Assembly (NCBI RefSeq): GCF_021699195.1
Contig: NZ_SSXE01000079.1
Location: 25,013-89,012 of the forward strand
Direction: 5' to 3'
DNA: 64,000 bases
From: Nonomuraea sp. MG754425
GTDB lineage: Bacteria > Actinomycetota > Actinomycetes > Streptosporangiales > Streptosporangiaceae
In this document: in pieces, positions 43,794 to 52,616 of the stretch
Layout of the letters: each line of letters begins with the position of its first letter
Position numbering within the stretch: position 1 is the stretch's first letter
Program-made: the position numbers and the translations under genes
The notes under the pieces: generated by a model
Told to the model about the DNA's origin: nothing
The model's database searches: none
The model's input: the letters and a program-made list of their open reading frames with translations, nothing else

Positions 43794-44381
43794 ATGCCCG
43801 ACCGCCAGCGCGCGGACGCCCGGCGCAACCACGCCCGCATCCTCGCCGTGGCCGAACAGGAGGTCGCCGCCCACGGCTCCGACGCCTCCCTCGAACAGAT
43901 CGCCCGCATCGCGGGAGTCGGCTCGGCGACCGTACGACGCCACTTCCCCACCCGCCGGGCGCTGCTGGAAGCGGTCTCCCACCGGCGCATCGAAGCCCTC
44001 GCCGCCCGCGCCCGCGACCTGGCCGGCACGACCGACAGCCGCGACGCCCTCCTGCGCTGGCTCGGCAACGTCGTCGCCTACTGCGTCGCGGCCCGCGAAC
44101 TGGCCGCCGCACTGGCCTACGACGAGGCCGAACCCGACCCCGTCCACGAGAACACCTGCTCGGCGATGCTCGAAGCGGCGGCCGGCCCCCTGCTGCGCCG
44201 CGCCGCGCAGGACGGCGCGGTCGCCGCCGACCTCACCGTCTCCGACCTGATCACCCTCATCGTCGGCATCGTCCTGGCCACCGAGCACCACCCCGACCCC
44301 GCCGCCCGCGCGAACCGCCTGTTCGCCATGGCCGTCGCGGGGCTGAGCCCGCCGGCCCCGTCGCCCACAGGTGCTTGGTGA
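43794..44381 (+). CDS. TetR-family regulator
   Basis: The 195-residue protein has the TetR DNA-binding domain at about residues 8-60 (NHARILAVAEQEVAAHGSDASLEQIARIAGVGSATVRRHFPTRRALLEAV) and a C-terminal all-helical ligand domain. It lies divergent from the NmrA-like gene, with a perfect inverted repeat between them. Likely role: repression of the NmrA-like gene and itself, relieved by an unknown small molecule. A strong hairpin follows it at 44448. Confidence 0.9.
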   Translation: MPDRQRADARRNHARILAVAEQEVAAHGSDASLEQIARIAGVGSATVRRHFPTRRALLEAVSHRRIEALAARARDLAGTTDSRDALLRWLGNVVAYCVAARELAAALAYDEAEPDPVHENTCSAMLEAAAGPLLRRAAQDGAVAADLTVSDLITLIVGIVLATEHHPDPAARANRLFAMAVAGLSPPAPSPTGAW

Positions 44382-44447
44382 AGTACACGCGGCGGTCCTC
44401 ACGATCGATGAGCCCGACGCCTTTACGTTGGAGATTTCCGGCACGAC

Positions 44448-44479
44448 GATGGCCGCCCCCGTCGAGGGGGGCGGCCATC
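44448..44479. terminator. Hairpin between convergent TetR and SGNH genes
   Basis: A perfect 13-bp stem (GATGGCCGCCCCC with its complement) around a 6-base loop sits between the convergent genes ending at 44381 and 44494. It should stop transcription from both sides. There is no long U-run, as is common in actinomycetes. Confidence 0.65.
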
Positions 44480-44493
44480 GCATGCGACGGCGG

Positions 44494-45756
44494 TCAGAGC
44501 CGGTCCGCGACGAGGCGGGCCATGACGGTGTAGCCGAGGTCGTTCGGGTGCAGGTGATCGCCGCTGTCATAGGCGGGGTTCAGCAGGTCGGGGTCACCGG
44601 GCGCGGCCAGCCCCCGGTCGAAGTCGACCACCGCGTCGTACTCGCCGGACGTGCGGATCCACCGGTTGACGGCGTCACTGACGGAGGCGGCCCGCTCCCC
44701 CCAGTGGTCGGAGTTCTTGAACGGCAGCAGCGTCGCCCCCACCACCTTGATCCCCTTCGCGTGCGCGTCACGGATGAGGCGGCGGTACCCCGCGATCAGC
44801 TCGTCGGCCGAGACCACGGGCGCCGGCTTGAACGTCGGCGTGTCGGACTCGCTGAAACCGATGTCGTTGACGCCTTCGAGCACCACGACGGTGCCCACTC
44901 CGGGCTGGTCGAGCACGTCCCGGCGGAACCTGGCCGACGACCGGTCGCCGTACCAGGCCGAGTCGTTGAGCACCAGGTTGCCGCCGATGCCGGCGTTCAG
45001 CACGGGCCGCGGCCGGCCGGTGGCCGCGAGCCGCTCGGCGAGTTCGTCGGGGTAGCGGCCGTCGGCGTCGTCGGTCGAGCCGAACCCGTCGGTGATGGAG
45101 TCGCCGAAGGCCACGACGGCGTCGCCCTTCCTGGCCCCGCCGGTGACGTCGACGCCGGACAGGTAGTACCACGAATGCGTGGCCTGCGTGAACGCGGCCG
45201 CGCCCGGGTCGGCGAGGCGGTCGCCCTTGGCGCGGTAGCTCGTGGCGTACGCCTGGGCGTGGAAGGTCGCCGGGCCGGTGGTGCCGGCGAAGTACAGCGT
45301 GACGGTCACCGGCTGCAGCGCCCGCACGTCGAGCCGTACCGGATCGCTGGCCAGGGTGCCGCGGGCGGGAATGTCGGCCGAGGCCGCGCGCCCGAAGGTC
45401 AGCCGCCGCACCGACTCCGGCCGCACGGAGGCACCCTGACCGGCGTGCGCGATGGTGGCGCCCGTCACGCGTACGGGCGAGACGCCGTATTCGTTCGACA
45501 ATCGGATGCGCACCGACGAACCGTCGGCGGTGGGCCGGACCACCTGGCGCACGCTCTGCCCGGAGAAGCCCTCCTCCGACCAGTTGGGCGCGAAGCCGGC
45601 GCTGGCCCGCTGCGGCGCGGCCGTCCACGCCGCCTGCCAGCTCTGCCGGTGCTCCGCTCCCGCCCGGACGGGCGCCGCCGGCCCGACCACGGCCGCGCTC
45701 AAGGCGATCACCAGGGCCGACAGCACCGTACCGGTCTTGCGCGAGAAGGTGTTCAT
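44494..45756 (-). CDS. Secreted SGNH/GDSL hydrolase (esterase/lipase type)
   Basis: The 420-residue protein has a Sec signal (MNTFSRKTGTVLSALVIALSAAVVGPAAPVRA). A beta-type N-terminal domain follows to about residue 170, then the SGNH hydrolase domain: block I GDSITDGFGS (nucleophile Ser), block II around GIGGN, block III GVND, and block V DHLHPNDLGY (Asp and His). All catalytic residues are in place. I chose the ATG at 45756 because CAGGAAA precedes it; an upstream ATG at 45777 lacks a ribosome-binding site. Expected role: extracellular ester hydrolysis, perhaps of acyl or acetyl groups on polymers. Confidence 0.88.
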   Translation of the reverse strand: MNTFSRKTGTVLSALVIALSAAVVGPAAPVRAGAEHRQSWQAAWTAAPQRASAGFAPNWSEEGFSGQSVRQVVRPTADGSSVRIRLSNEYGVSPVRVTGATIAHAGQGASVRPESVRRLTFGRAASADIPARGTLASDPVRLDVRALQPVTVTLYFAGTTGPATFHAQAYATSYRAKGDRLADPGAAAFTQATHSWYYLSGVDVTGGARKGDAVVAFGDSITDGFGSTDDADGRYPDELAERLAATGRPRPVLNAGIGGNLVLNDSAWYGDRSSARFRRDVLDQPGVGTVVVLEGVNDIGFSESDTPTFKPAPVVSADELIAGYRRLIRDAHAKGIKVVGATLLPFKNSDHWGERAASVSDAVNRWIRTSGEYDAVVDFDRGLAAPGDPDLLNPAYDSGDHLHPNDLGYTVMARLVADRL

Positions 45757-45800
45757 GACATTTCCTGCTTTCTTCATAGGGAGGGAAGTTCCGCGCGGCC

Positions 45801-47248
45801 TCACCGCGCGCGCCCGCGGGTGCGCAGGGCGACGGCGGCGATGACGACGCCGAGCAGGACCAGGGCGGCGTTGGCGACGACGGCGACCCTGACACCGTGC
45901 AGGACCGCTCCGGCGCTGACGGCCCCCGCGGTGGTGGCGGTGACGATCGCGGACATGATGGGCGTGCCCATGGTGATGCCGACCTGCTGCGACATCGACG
46001 CCAGCCCCGTGGCCAGCCCCTGCTCCCGGTCGGGCAGCCCGCTGGTGGCGGTGACCATGAAGCCGACGATGACCAGCATGTTGCCGACGCCGCCCAGGAA
46101 GGTCGCGGGCAGCAGCAGCCACATCGAGGCGGGCGTGCCGCCGAGCAAGACCAGGACGGCGGTGAACACCGCCTGCGCCAGCCCGCCGCCGACCAGCACC
46201 GTCAGGGCGGAGGTGCGCGCGATGGCCCTGGGGGCGAGCAGGCCGCCCGTCACGGTCCCGAGCCCCAGGAGGGCGAAGGAGATCCCCGCGACGAGGGCCG
46301 AGAAGCCGAGCGTCTTCTGCATGTAGAGGGTGAGCAGGTACACCAGGGACGTCTCGGTCACGAAGGCCAGCAGGCCGAGGACGTTGCCCCAGGCCACGGT
46401 GCGCTTCCTGAGCACGTGCACCGGCACGAGCGGCTGCGCGGCCCGGCGCTCGACGAAGTAGAAGGCCACCAGCAGGACGGCGCCGGCGAGCAGGCCCGCG
46501 AGCGTGGCGGGGTGGGTCCAGCCGTGCTCCCCGGCCTGGGTGAGGCCGAAGACGAGGGCGAGCAGGCCGAGGGTGACGGCCAGAGCGCCGGGCAGGTCGA
46601 TCTTGGGACGTCCGGCGGGACGGGACTCCTTGATGACGGCGGGGGCGATCAGCACGACGGCCAGCGCGACGGGCACGTTGACGAAGAAGGCCCACCGCCA
46701 CGACAGCAGGTCGGTCAGCACGCCGCCGAGGATCGCGCCGGTGGTGAACCCGGCCGACATCAGCGCGCCGTTGAGCCCCAGCGCTCTGCGCCGTAGCGGC
46801 CCCTCGGGGAAGGACGTGGTGAGCAGGGCCAGTCCCGCCGGGGTGGCGGCGGCCGTCGCGAGCCCCTGGGCGACGCGGGCGACGATGAGGAACTCGGGGG
46901 TGGGGGCCAGACCCCCGGCAAGGGAGGCCAGGCCCAGCAGGACGAGGCTGCCGAGGAAGATGCGCTTGCGGCCGACGAGGTCGCCGATGCGACCGAAGAA
47001 CAGGGTGAACCCGGCGGCCGACAGGGCGAAGGAGGTGGCGATCCACTGCAGGTTCCCAGGGAGAAGCCGAGGCTGTCGCCGATCCGGGGAAGGGCGACGT
47101 TCAGGATCGAGAAGTCGACGGCGAGCATGAACTGGGCGACCAGCAGCACCGCGAGGACGACCTTGAGCCGGCCGGTCAGCCGGTTCGATGCGGCGCCGTC
47201 CGCCGGGAAGGCCGCGGTGGCGGCGGGTGCGGAGGTGGTTGTGGACAC
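45801..47248 (-). pseudogene. DHA2-type MFS exporter with a -1 frameshift
   Basis: The N-terminal piece (GTG at 47248, LTGRLKVVLAVLLVAQFMLAVDFSILNVALPRIGD...SLG) and the rest (LQWIATSFALSAAG onwards, then MSAGFTTGAILGGVLTDLLSWRWAFFVNVPV to AVALRTRGRAR) form one 14-span-type EmrB/QacA exporter. They lie in two frames that meet at about 47052-47057. One added base (G or A in the GGGAA run) would restore a single frame of about 480 residues. All the rest looks intact, so this is a fresh mutation or a sequence error. It is divergent from a TetR gene and would normally be its target. Confidence 0.8.
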
Positions 47249-47332
47249 GACGAGAACGTCCTTCCAGGACTTGGGGGTCGATGCGGGGGCGCGGGTTGCC
47301 GAGGGGCGCGCGGGGACCAGGCCCTGGACGCT

Positions 47333-47358
47333 CTTAACGGTTCTCACGTTCCGTTAAG
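47333..47358. promoter_or_regulatory. TetR-type inverted repeat in the MFS/TetR promoter
   Basis: CTTAACGG and CCGTTAAG are perfect 8-bp arms 10 bp apart, 85 bp before the MFS start and 73 bp before the TetR start. A looser pair (CCCTAAGGG and CCCATTAAGGG) follows at about 47381-47409. Both are well placed for binding by the TetR at 47431. Confidence 0.65.
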
Positions 47359-47430
47359 ATGGACTATACACACGGAATCGCCCTAAGGGAACTCAGGTCC
47401 CATTAAGGGCCGTACGAGAAGGAGCCGGCC

Positions 47431-48033
47431 ATGGCCGAGGCAGCGCAGCACGGCACCGTCCGACCCGGCGGGCGGACGGCCCGCGTCCGGGAGGCGGTGC
47501 TGAAGGCCGTCGGCGACACCCTCGTCGAGACGGGGTTCGGCACCCTGGACCTGGCCGAGATCGCCCGCGTCGCGGGCGTCGGGAAGACCACCGTGTACCG
47601 CCGCTGGGGCACCCCGGGCGCGCTCGCCGCCGACCTGCTCGACGACATGGCCGCGCAGTCCCTGCCCCGGGCCAGGACCGGCAGCGTGGACGAGGACCTC
47701 CGGGAGAACGCGCGCCTGGTCGTCAGGACCTTGACCGACCCCCGCCAGAGGCGGCTGTTCAAGGCACTGATCGCCGCCTCGCTCTGGGACGAGCAGGCGG
47801 CCCGCGCGCTGCACGGCTTCTACGCCGTACGCATCGACGAATGGGCCGGCTGCGTCACCGACGCCGTCGAACGCGGCGAGTTGCCCGACCGGACCGACGC
47901 CCGGCGCGTCATCGCCAACGTCTCCGCGCCTCTCTACTACGCCCTGCTCAACACCGGGGAGCCGCTGGACGAGGCCGCGGCGGACCGGGCCGCGGCGGCC
48001 GCCCTGGCCGCCGCCCGCGCCCAGGCGGGGTGA
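47431..48033 (+). CDS. TetR-family regulator of the adjacent MFS exporter
   Basis: The 200-residue protein has a TetR helix-turn-helix at about residues 18-68 (REAVLKAVGDTLVETGFGTLDLAEIARVAGVGKTTVYRRWGTPGALAADLL) and a helical effector domain. It is divergent from the DHA2-type MFS gene and separated by an inverted repeat. The expected role is ligand-inducible repression of the exporter. GAGAAGGAG lies about 7-9 bases before the ATG. If the MFS frameshift is real, the regulator has lost its main target. Confidence 0.9.
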   Translation: MAEAAQHGTVRPGGRTARVREAVLKAVGDTLVETGFGTLDLAEIARVAGVGKTTVYRRWGTPGALAADLLDDMAAQSLPRARTGSVDEDLRENARLVVRTLTDPRQRRLFKALIAASLWDEQAARALHGFYAVRIDEWAGCVTDAVERGELPDRTDARRVIANVSAPLYYALLNTGEPLDEAAADRAAAAALAAARAQAG

Positions 48034-48061
48034 GGCCGCCGCCCGGCGTCGTGACGGCCCG

Positions 48062-48484
48062 TCAGTCGCTCATCGCCTTGGCCAGCAGGGCGCGCAGCCG
48101 GCGCTGCTCGTCGAGGGAGAGCCGGCCGAGCGGCGAGCCCGCCACCATGGCCGCGACGAGGCGACGCCTGACCTGATGCCCCTGGTCGGTCAGGGCGAGC
48201 AGCTTGACGCGGCGGTTGCCGGGGGCGACGGTCCGGGTGGCGAGGCCGTGCCGCTCCAGCCGGTCGGCCAGGAAGGTCACGGTGGAGGGATCGCAGCGCA
48301 GGCCCCGGGCCAGCTCGCGCATCGACGGCGGGGTGCTGGCCGCGCCGAGCTGCCAGACGGCGCCCGCCAGGGCGTGGGTCAGATCGAGTTCGGCGAGCAC
48401 CTCGCCGATGAGCGCCTGGGTGCGGTCGGCCAGCGCGAGGGTCAGGTCGATGAGGTGGTAGATGGGCGCCTCGGATTCCTCCAC
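48062..48484 (-). CDS. MarR-family regulator, probably leaderless
   Basis: The 140-residue winged-helix protein has the MarR core: LTHALAGAVWQLG, STPPSMRELARGLRCDPSTVTFLADRLERHGLATRTVAPGNRRVKLLALTDQG. The GTG at 48484 is chosen because a TATTCT -10 box ends 6 bases upstream, with TTGCCG as -35 at 18-bp spacing, and no ribosome-binding site is visible; the transcript would start at the GTG itself. It lies just after the TetR gene in convergent orientation (28 bp apart). Its targets are not evident. Confidence 0.85.
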   Translation of the reverse strand: MEESEAPIYHLIDLTLALADRTQALIGEVLAELDLTHALAGAVWQLGAASTPPSMRELARGLRCDPSTVTFLADRLERHGLATRTVAPGNRRVKLLALTDQGHQVRRRLVAAMVAGSPLGRLSLDEQRRLRALLAKAMSD

Positions 48485-48490
48485 GCAGGC

Positions 48491-48520
48491 AGAATAATGG
48501 GAGTCTCCAACGGTCGGCAA
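48491..48520 (-). promoter_or_regulatory. Promoter for the leaderless MarR gene
   Basis: On the minus strand, TTGCCG (48515-48520) and TATTCT (48491-48496) are 18 bp apart. The -10 box lies 6 bases before the GTG start, so initiation at the start codon is predicted. Confidence 0.45.
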
Positions 48521-48679
48521 TTCCCAGCAGGGCGTGTCACCCCCTTTTCCTGCTCCCTGGACAGGCGACACGGTCGAGCAGACCGTCCATCGGGCGTACG
48601 GGCTGAAGCAGGCCCGATGGACGGGCGGCCCCTGGACCTCCTGCCGGGTCCGGGGCCGTCCGCGTGCGCGGTCCGCCGG

Positions 48680-49156
48680 TCAGCGGGGGGTTCCGGTCTC
48701 CAGCAGTTTGGCGAGGATCGCGCCCAGCCGGTCGCGTTCGTCGTCGGTGAGGGCGTGGAAGGCGTCGTCGAGGAAGGCGGGGATCGACGCCTGGGCCGCG
48801 GCGAGCCGTCGCCTGCCGGAGTCGGTGATGGTGACGGCGTAGGAGCGGCGGTCGGCGGGGTTGCGTTCCCTGCGCACGTGGCCCGCTCGTTCGAGGTCGT
48901 CGCAGACGCTGACCATGACGCTGCGGTCAATCCGCAGTTCCTCGCTCAGCGCCTGCTGGGAGCAGGGGCCGACGGCGTCGAGCATCCGCAGCACGAGGTG
49001 CTGCCCGACCCCGAGCCCTTCCGCGGCGGCGTGCGCGTCCGCGGCGCGGGCCACGGCGGACGAGGCCCGGCACAGCGCGATGTCCAGCCGCTCGGCCGCC
49101 AGCGTCGGGAAGTACGTCGGTCGTGCGCGGTCGGCTGTCTTGCCCGTGGTCGCCAT
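48680..49156 (-). CDS. MarR-family regulator of the adjacent MFS/nitroreductase operon
   Basis: The 158-residue protein is a MarR dimeric repressor: GVGQHLVLRMLDAVGPCSQQALSEELRIDRSVMVSVCDDLERAGHVRRERNPADRRSYAVTIT. One Cys in the recognition area (GPCSQQ) and another in VSVCDDLE may sense oxidants or electrophiles, as in some MarR proteins; that is speculative. GAGGAG precedes the ATG. It is divergent from the MFS exporter at 49291, with twin operator-like repeats in between. Between it and the MarR at 48484 lies about 195 bp without a gene. Confidence 0.9.
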   Translation of the reverse strand: MATTGKTADRARPTYFPTLAAERLDIALCRASSAVARAADAHAAAEGLGVGQHLVLRMLDAVGPCSQQALSEELRIDRSVMVSVCDDLERAGHVRRERNPADRRSYAVTITDSGRRRLAAAQASIPAFLDDAFHALTDDERDRLGAILAKLLETGTPR

Positions 49157-49206
49157 CGCTCTCCTCTTCGCTCCGCCTCAGCCTACACGGCAATCATCTC
49201 TCTCCA

Positions 49207-49270
49207 AATCGTTTGACAGCAGATGATTTGCGCGCATACGGTCCCTAATCGTCTGTCAGCAAATTGTTTG
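49207..49270. promoter_or_regulatory. Twin 24-bp operator-like repeats
   Basis: Positions 49207-49230 and 49247-49270 are direct copies of one 24-bp element (AATCGTYTG-CAGCA-TTTG), 40 bp apart, which is close to four helical turns. The first also contains CAAATC...GATTTG arms. They flank the expected divergent promoters of the MarR and MFS genes. Confidence 0.65.
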
Positions 49271-49290
49271 TACTCAGATGGAGAGTGGTC

Positions 49291-50646
49291 GTGCCACGAA
49301 CCGAAGGCCGCGAACAGACGGCCCTGGTGTTGTTGTGCGCAGCGGTGTTCCTCGACTCGATGGACCTGTCCCTGATGGGCGTGGCCCTGCCCGCCATCGG
49401 GCGCGAGCTGTCGCTGCCCGAAGGCGTCCTGCAGTGGCTGATGTCCGGCTACGCGGTCGCCTACGGCGGATTCCTGCTGCTCGGCGGCCGGATCGCCGAC
49501 CTGTTCGGCCGGCGGCGGGTGTTCCTGCTGTCGCTGGCGGTCTTCGCGGCGGCCAGTCTCGTCGGCGGGCTGCTGTCGGAGGGATGGCCGCTGGTCGTCA
49601 CCCGCGTGATCAAGGGGGTGGCCGCCGCGCTCACCGCCCCGGCGGCGCTGTCGCTGATCACCACCACCTTCGCCGAGGGGCCGCGGCGCAACCGGGCGCT
49701 GGGGGTGTACTCGCTGGCCGGGGCGACCGGCTACACCGCCGGGCTGATCGCCTCCGGCCTGCTGACCGAGGTGAGCTGGCGGCTGGTGTTCTTCCTGCCG
49801 GTCCCGATCGCGGTGCTGGTCCTGGCGCTCGCGCCGCTGGTGCTGCCGTCCGGCGCGCGGCCGGACGGGGCGCGCGAGAGGTTCGACGCCGCCGGAGCGG
49901 TCGCGGTGACCGGCGGGGTGCTGCTGCTGGTGTTCGCGCTGACGGAGCGGAACTGGCCGGCCGGCGTCCTGGCCGTGCTGCTGCTGGGGGCGTTCGTGGC
50001 GATCGAGCGCCGGCGGGCCGCGCCGCTCGTCCCGCTGGAGGTGTTCCGGTCCGGGACGGTCAGCGCCGCCAACCTCGCGGCGCTGGCCTGGGCGTGCGCG
50101 ACCATCGGCTGGCAGTTCGTCGCCGTCCTGTACCTGCAGCGGGTGCTCGGGTACAGCCCGCTGGCCACCGGGCTCGGGATCGTCCCCATGGGCCTGGCCA
50201 TCGTCGTCACCGCCAACCTGGCCGGCCGGCTGATCGCCCGGTGGGGGCTGGGCCGGGTGGCCGCCGCCGGGATGCTGGTGCAGGCCGCGGGAATCCTGCT
50301 GTTCCTGCGGGCCGGGGCCACCGGCGACTACCTCACGGTGCTGCTGCCCGCGCTGGTCGTCCACGGCGCCGGGAACGGACTGTCCTTCCCCAGTCTCAAC
50401 ATCGCCGCCGTCGGCGCGCTGCCGGACGAGCGGCAGGGGCTGGCCTCGGGACTGGTCACCTCCTCCGTCCAGATCGGGGCCGGCATCGGCGTGGCGGCGC
50501 TGGCCGCCGTCATGTCCCTGGGCGACTCCCCGCTGACCGGTTACCGGATCGCGTTCCTGACGGCGGGCGGCTTCTCCCTGCTGGGCGCCCTCGTCGCCGC
50601 CGTCGGACTGCGCGCGCGCCGTCCCGCCCGCCTGCCCACCGCCTGA
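49291..50646 (+). CDS. MFS drug exporter (DHA2 type)
   Basis: The 451-residue membrane protein carries the EmrB/QacA family start (LLCAAVFLDSMDLSLMGVALPAIGRELSLPEGVLQWLMSGYAVAYGGFLLLGGRIADLFGRRRVFL, with the DLFGRRR motif A) and about 12-14 spans. GGAG lies 7 bp before the GTG at 49291. It is first in a two-gene unit with a nitroreductase and divergent from a MarR regulator, an arrangement common for inducible resistance to redox-active or quinone-type compounds. Confidence 0.9.
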   Translation: MPRTEGREQTALVLLCAAVFLDSMDLSLMGVALPAIGRELSLPEGVLQWLMSGYAVAYGGFLLLGGRIADLFGRRRVFLLSLAVFAAASLVGGLLSEGWPLVVTRVIKGVAAALTAPAALSLITTTFAEGPRRNRALGVYSLAGATGYTAGLIASGLLTEVSWRLVFFLPVPIAVLVLALAPLVLPSGARPDGARERFDAAGAVAVTGGVLLLVFALTERNWPAGVLAVLLLGAFVAIERRRAAPLVPLEVFRSGTVSAANLAALAWACATIGWQFVAVLYLQRVLGYSPLATGLGIVPMGLAIVVTANLAGRLIARWGLGRVAAAGMLVQAAGILLFLRAGATGDYLTVLLPALVVHGAGNGLSFPSLNIAAVGALPDERQGLASGLVTSSVQIGAGIGVAALAAVMSLGDSPLTGYRIAFLTAGGFSLLGALVAAVGLRARRPARLPTA

Positions 50647-50660
50647 CGAGGAGAGCCGAC

Positions 50661-51308
50661 ATGACCCTGAACCTCACCCCGGACGAACTGCTCAGCACGA
50701 CCCGCGCGGTGCGCAGGCGCCTGGACCTCAGCCGTCCGGTGCCCCGCGAGCTGATCGAGGAGTGCGTGGACCTGGCCGTGCAGGCGCCCACCGGACGCAA
50801 CCGGCAGCGCTGGCACTTCCTCGTCGTCACCGAGCCCGAGCGGCGGCGGGCCGTGGCCGACATCTTCCTGCGCGCCCTGCCGCTGGCCACCGGCCGGCCG
50901 CTGACCGAACGCGACCAGTGGCGGATGAACTACCACGCCGGCTCCACCGGCCGCGTCTTCGACGGCCTGCGCCACCTGGCCGCCAACATCCACCGGGTGC
51001 CGGCGTTCGTCATCCCCGGCGTGGAGGGACGCACCGACCACGCCCCGGTGGACGTGCAGGCCGGGGCGTGGGGGTCGATCCTGCCCGCGGTGTGGAGCTT
51101 CATGCTGGCCGCCCGCGCACGCGGCCTGGGCACCGTGTGGACCACCGCGCAGGCCCCGCTCGAACGCGAACTCGCCGAGGTGCTCGGCGTGCCGTACGAC
51201 GAGGTCATGCTGGCCGCGTTCGTCCCGCTGGCCTTCACCCTCGGCACCGACTTCCGCCCCGCCCCGCGCATCCCGAGAGAGGAGGTGCTGCACTGGCAGG
51301 GCTGGTGA
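50661..51308 (+). CDS. Nitroreductase-family flavoprotein
   Basis: The 215-residue FMN-binding protein has the family's N-terminal RAVRRRLDLSRPVP and QAPTGRNRQRWHFLVV (the residues that contact FMN phosphate), and LAARARGLGTVWTT near the end. GAGGAG precedes the ATG, 14 bp after the MFS stop, so it is cotranscribed with the exporter. Such enzymes reduce nitro compounds or quinones with NAD(P)H. Together the two genes likely form a detoxify-and-export module under MarR control. Confidence 0.9.
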   Translation: MTLNLTPDELLSTTRAVRRRLDLSRPVPRELIEECVDLAVQAPTGRNRQRWHFLVVTEPERRRAVADIFLRALPLATGRPLTERDQWRMNYHAGSTGRVFDGLRHLAANIHRVPAFVIPGVEGRTDHAPVDVQAGAWGSILPAVWSFMLAARARGLGTVWTTAQAPLERELAEVLGVPYDEVMLAAFVPLAFTLGTDFRPAPRIPREEVLHWQGW

Positions 51309-51311
51309 GCG

Positions 51312-51995
51312 TCAGGCGGGGAGCTCCTGGAGGGTTCGCCCCCCGGCATCGGTGACGACGAGCTTCACCGGCTCCATGCCCGGAGGGCATTCGACGGCCC
51401 AGAGCCCGAGTCCCGCACCGGCGTCCCGGGTGAGCCGCGCCGGAAGGGTCCGCCCGTCCCCGGTGACGGCCGTCACCCCGTGCACGCTCCGCCTGGCGAT
51501 GCCGAACCAGACGGGACGGCCGCGGAGTTTGCCCACCGTACGGGCGGACTGCTGCGCGGCAAGCGGCTTGAGCCCGGAGCAGGAGCTGCCGTTCGGCCCG
51601 CTTTCGCAGAGGAAGAGTTCGCCCTCGCGAGGCCCGTCGCTCACCCACATCAGCAGCGGTGGCACTGAGACGATCCGTCCCTTGGCCGGATGCGTCTTCA
51701 TCAGTTCCGCGAACCCCTTGCGGTCCGAACCTGGCGAGACGGTGACGGTCGCGGTCACGGACGGCTCGGTGGACACCACGGTCACGGCCCCGTCGTCCGG
51801 CCCCGGCCCCGGCTCCGGGATCAGCGACCAGGCCACGACCACGGCCGCGACCGCCCCCAGCGCCGAGGCCACGGCGGCAGCGGCATGGCGGCGCCCGCGC
51901 GCGGCGCGACCCGCCGTCATGGCCCGCTGCACGCTCACCGTGCTCGGCGGCTGCTCCTGCCGCGCCAGCGTGTCGAACACCTGCTTGACATCCAT
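51312..51995 (-). CDS. Membrane-anchored partner of the SigE-like sigma factor (anti-sigma-like)
   Basis: The 227-residue protein starts MDVKQVFDTLARQEQPPSTVSVQRAMTAGRAARGRR, then one membrane segment (AAAAVASALGAVAAVVVAWSLI), then a Thr/Pro-rich external stalk and a beta-rich domain ending LVVTDAGGRTLQELPA. This is the standard layout of genes that follow SigE-like sigma factors in actinomycetes, and the protein is probably the sigma factor's membrane-bound regulator. No zinc-finger anti-sigma motif (HxxxCxxC) is present. GGAGGA precedes the ATG at 51995. A frame error upstream makes it appear fused to the sigma factor. Confidence 0.7.
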   Translation of the reverse strand: MDVKQVFDTLARQEQPPSTVSVQRAMTAGRAARGRRHAAAAVASALGAVAAVVVAWSLIPEPGPGPDDGAVTVVSTEPSVTATVTVSPGSDRKGFAELMKTHPAKGRIVSVPPLLMWVSDGPREGELFLCESGPNGSSCSGLKPLAAQQSARTVGKLRGRPVWFGIARRSVHGVTAVTGDGRTLPARLTRDAGAGLGLWAVECPPGMEPVKLVVTDAGGRTLQELPA

Positions 51996-52505
51996 CACGA
52001 TTCCTCCGTTCGCACGAGGCCGGCCTCCGGCTCGCCGAGCAGCGAGCGCAGGGGGGGCCAGACCGCGGGCGGTCTGGCTCTTGACGGTTCCGGTGGAGCA
52101 GCCCAGCGCCCTGGCGGTCTGCTCCACGCTCAGGTCGCAGTGGAAACGCAGCACGAGCGTGGCGCGCTGGCGCGCGGGGACGGCGGCCAGGGCCCGGTTC
52201 ACGTCCATGGCCGCGTCCCGGTCGCCGCCCTCGACGTGCCGGTCGGACAGCGTGGCGCCCACCCGGACCCGGGCGAACCAGCCGCCTCGCTGCTCGGCGA
52301 GGAAGACCCGGACCAGCATCGTGCGCACGTAGGCGTCGAGGTCGCCGGCCACCCGCGCCTGCCGCCATTTGACGTAGAGCCGCGTGATGGTCGCCTGCAC
52401 CAGGTCGTCGGCACGGTGCCAGTCCTGGCACAACGGATAGGCGATCCGCCGCAACCAGGGCAGCCGGCCACTCACGTAGGCGGTGTACTCCTCGTCAAGG
52501 CTCAT
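51995..52505 (-). CDS. SigE-family sigma factor, frameshifted at its 3' end
   Basis: The protein starts MSLDEEYTAYVSGRLPWLRRIAYPLC, with GGGGAG before the ATG. Region 2 reads DDLVQATITRLYVKWRQAR and region 4 LSVEQTARALGCSTGTVKSQTARGL, so promoter recognition parts are complete (about 145 residues). Just after region 4 a run of seven C (52051-52057, coding strand) shifts the frame into the next gene. With six C it would read LAPLRSLLGEPEAGLVRTEES and stop at a TGA overlapping the next ATG, the normal length of about 169 residues. This is an extracytoplasmic-function type sigma factor of the short SigE family. Confidence 0.8.
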
Positions 52506-52616
52506 TGGTCTCCCCGGTAGATGGCTTCACATCCCAGGAGATGCGTCCGGGTCGAGCACGGGTTGCATCGGCGGTACGACGATTTTCCCGCGCGGATACC
52601 CCTAGGATGCGGCTTT

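Noticed and set aside
51312..52505. A single natural sigma factor/membrane protein fusion of 397 residues
   Set aside because: Removing one C from a C7 run restores two normal genes with a ribosome-binding site and a TGA/ATG overlap, which is the usual arrangement.
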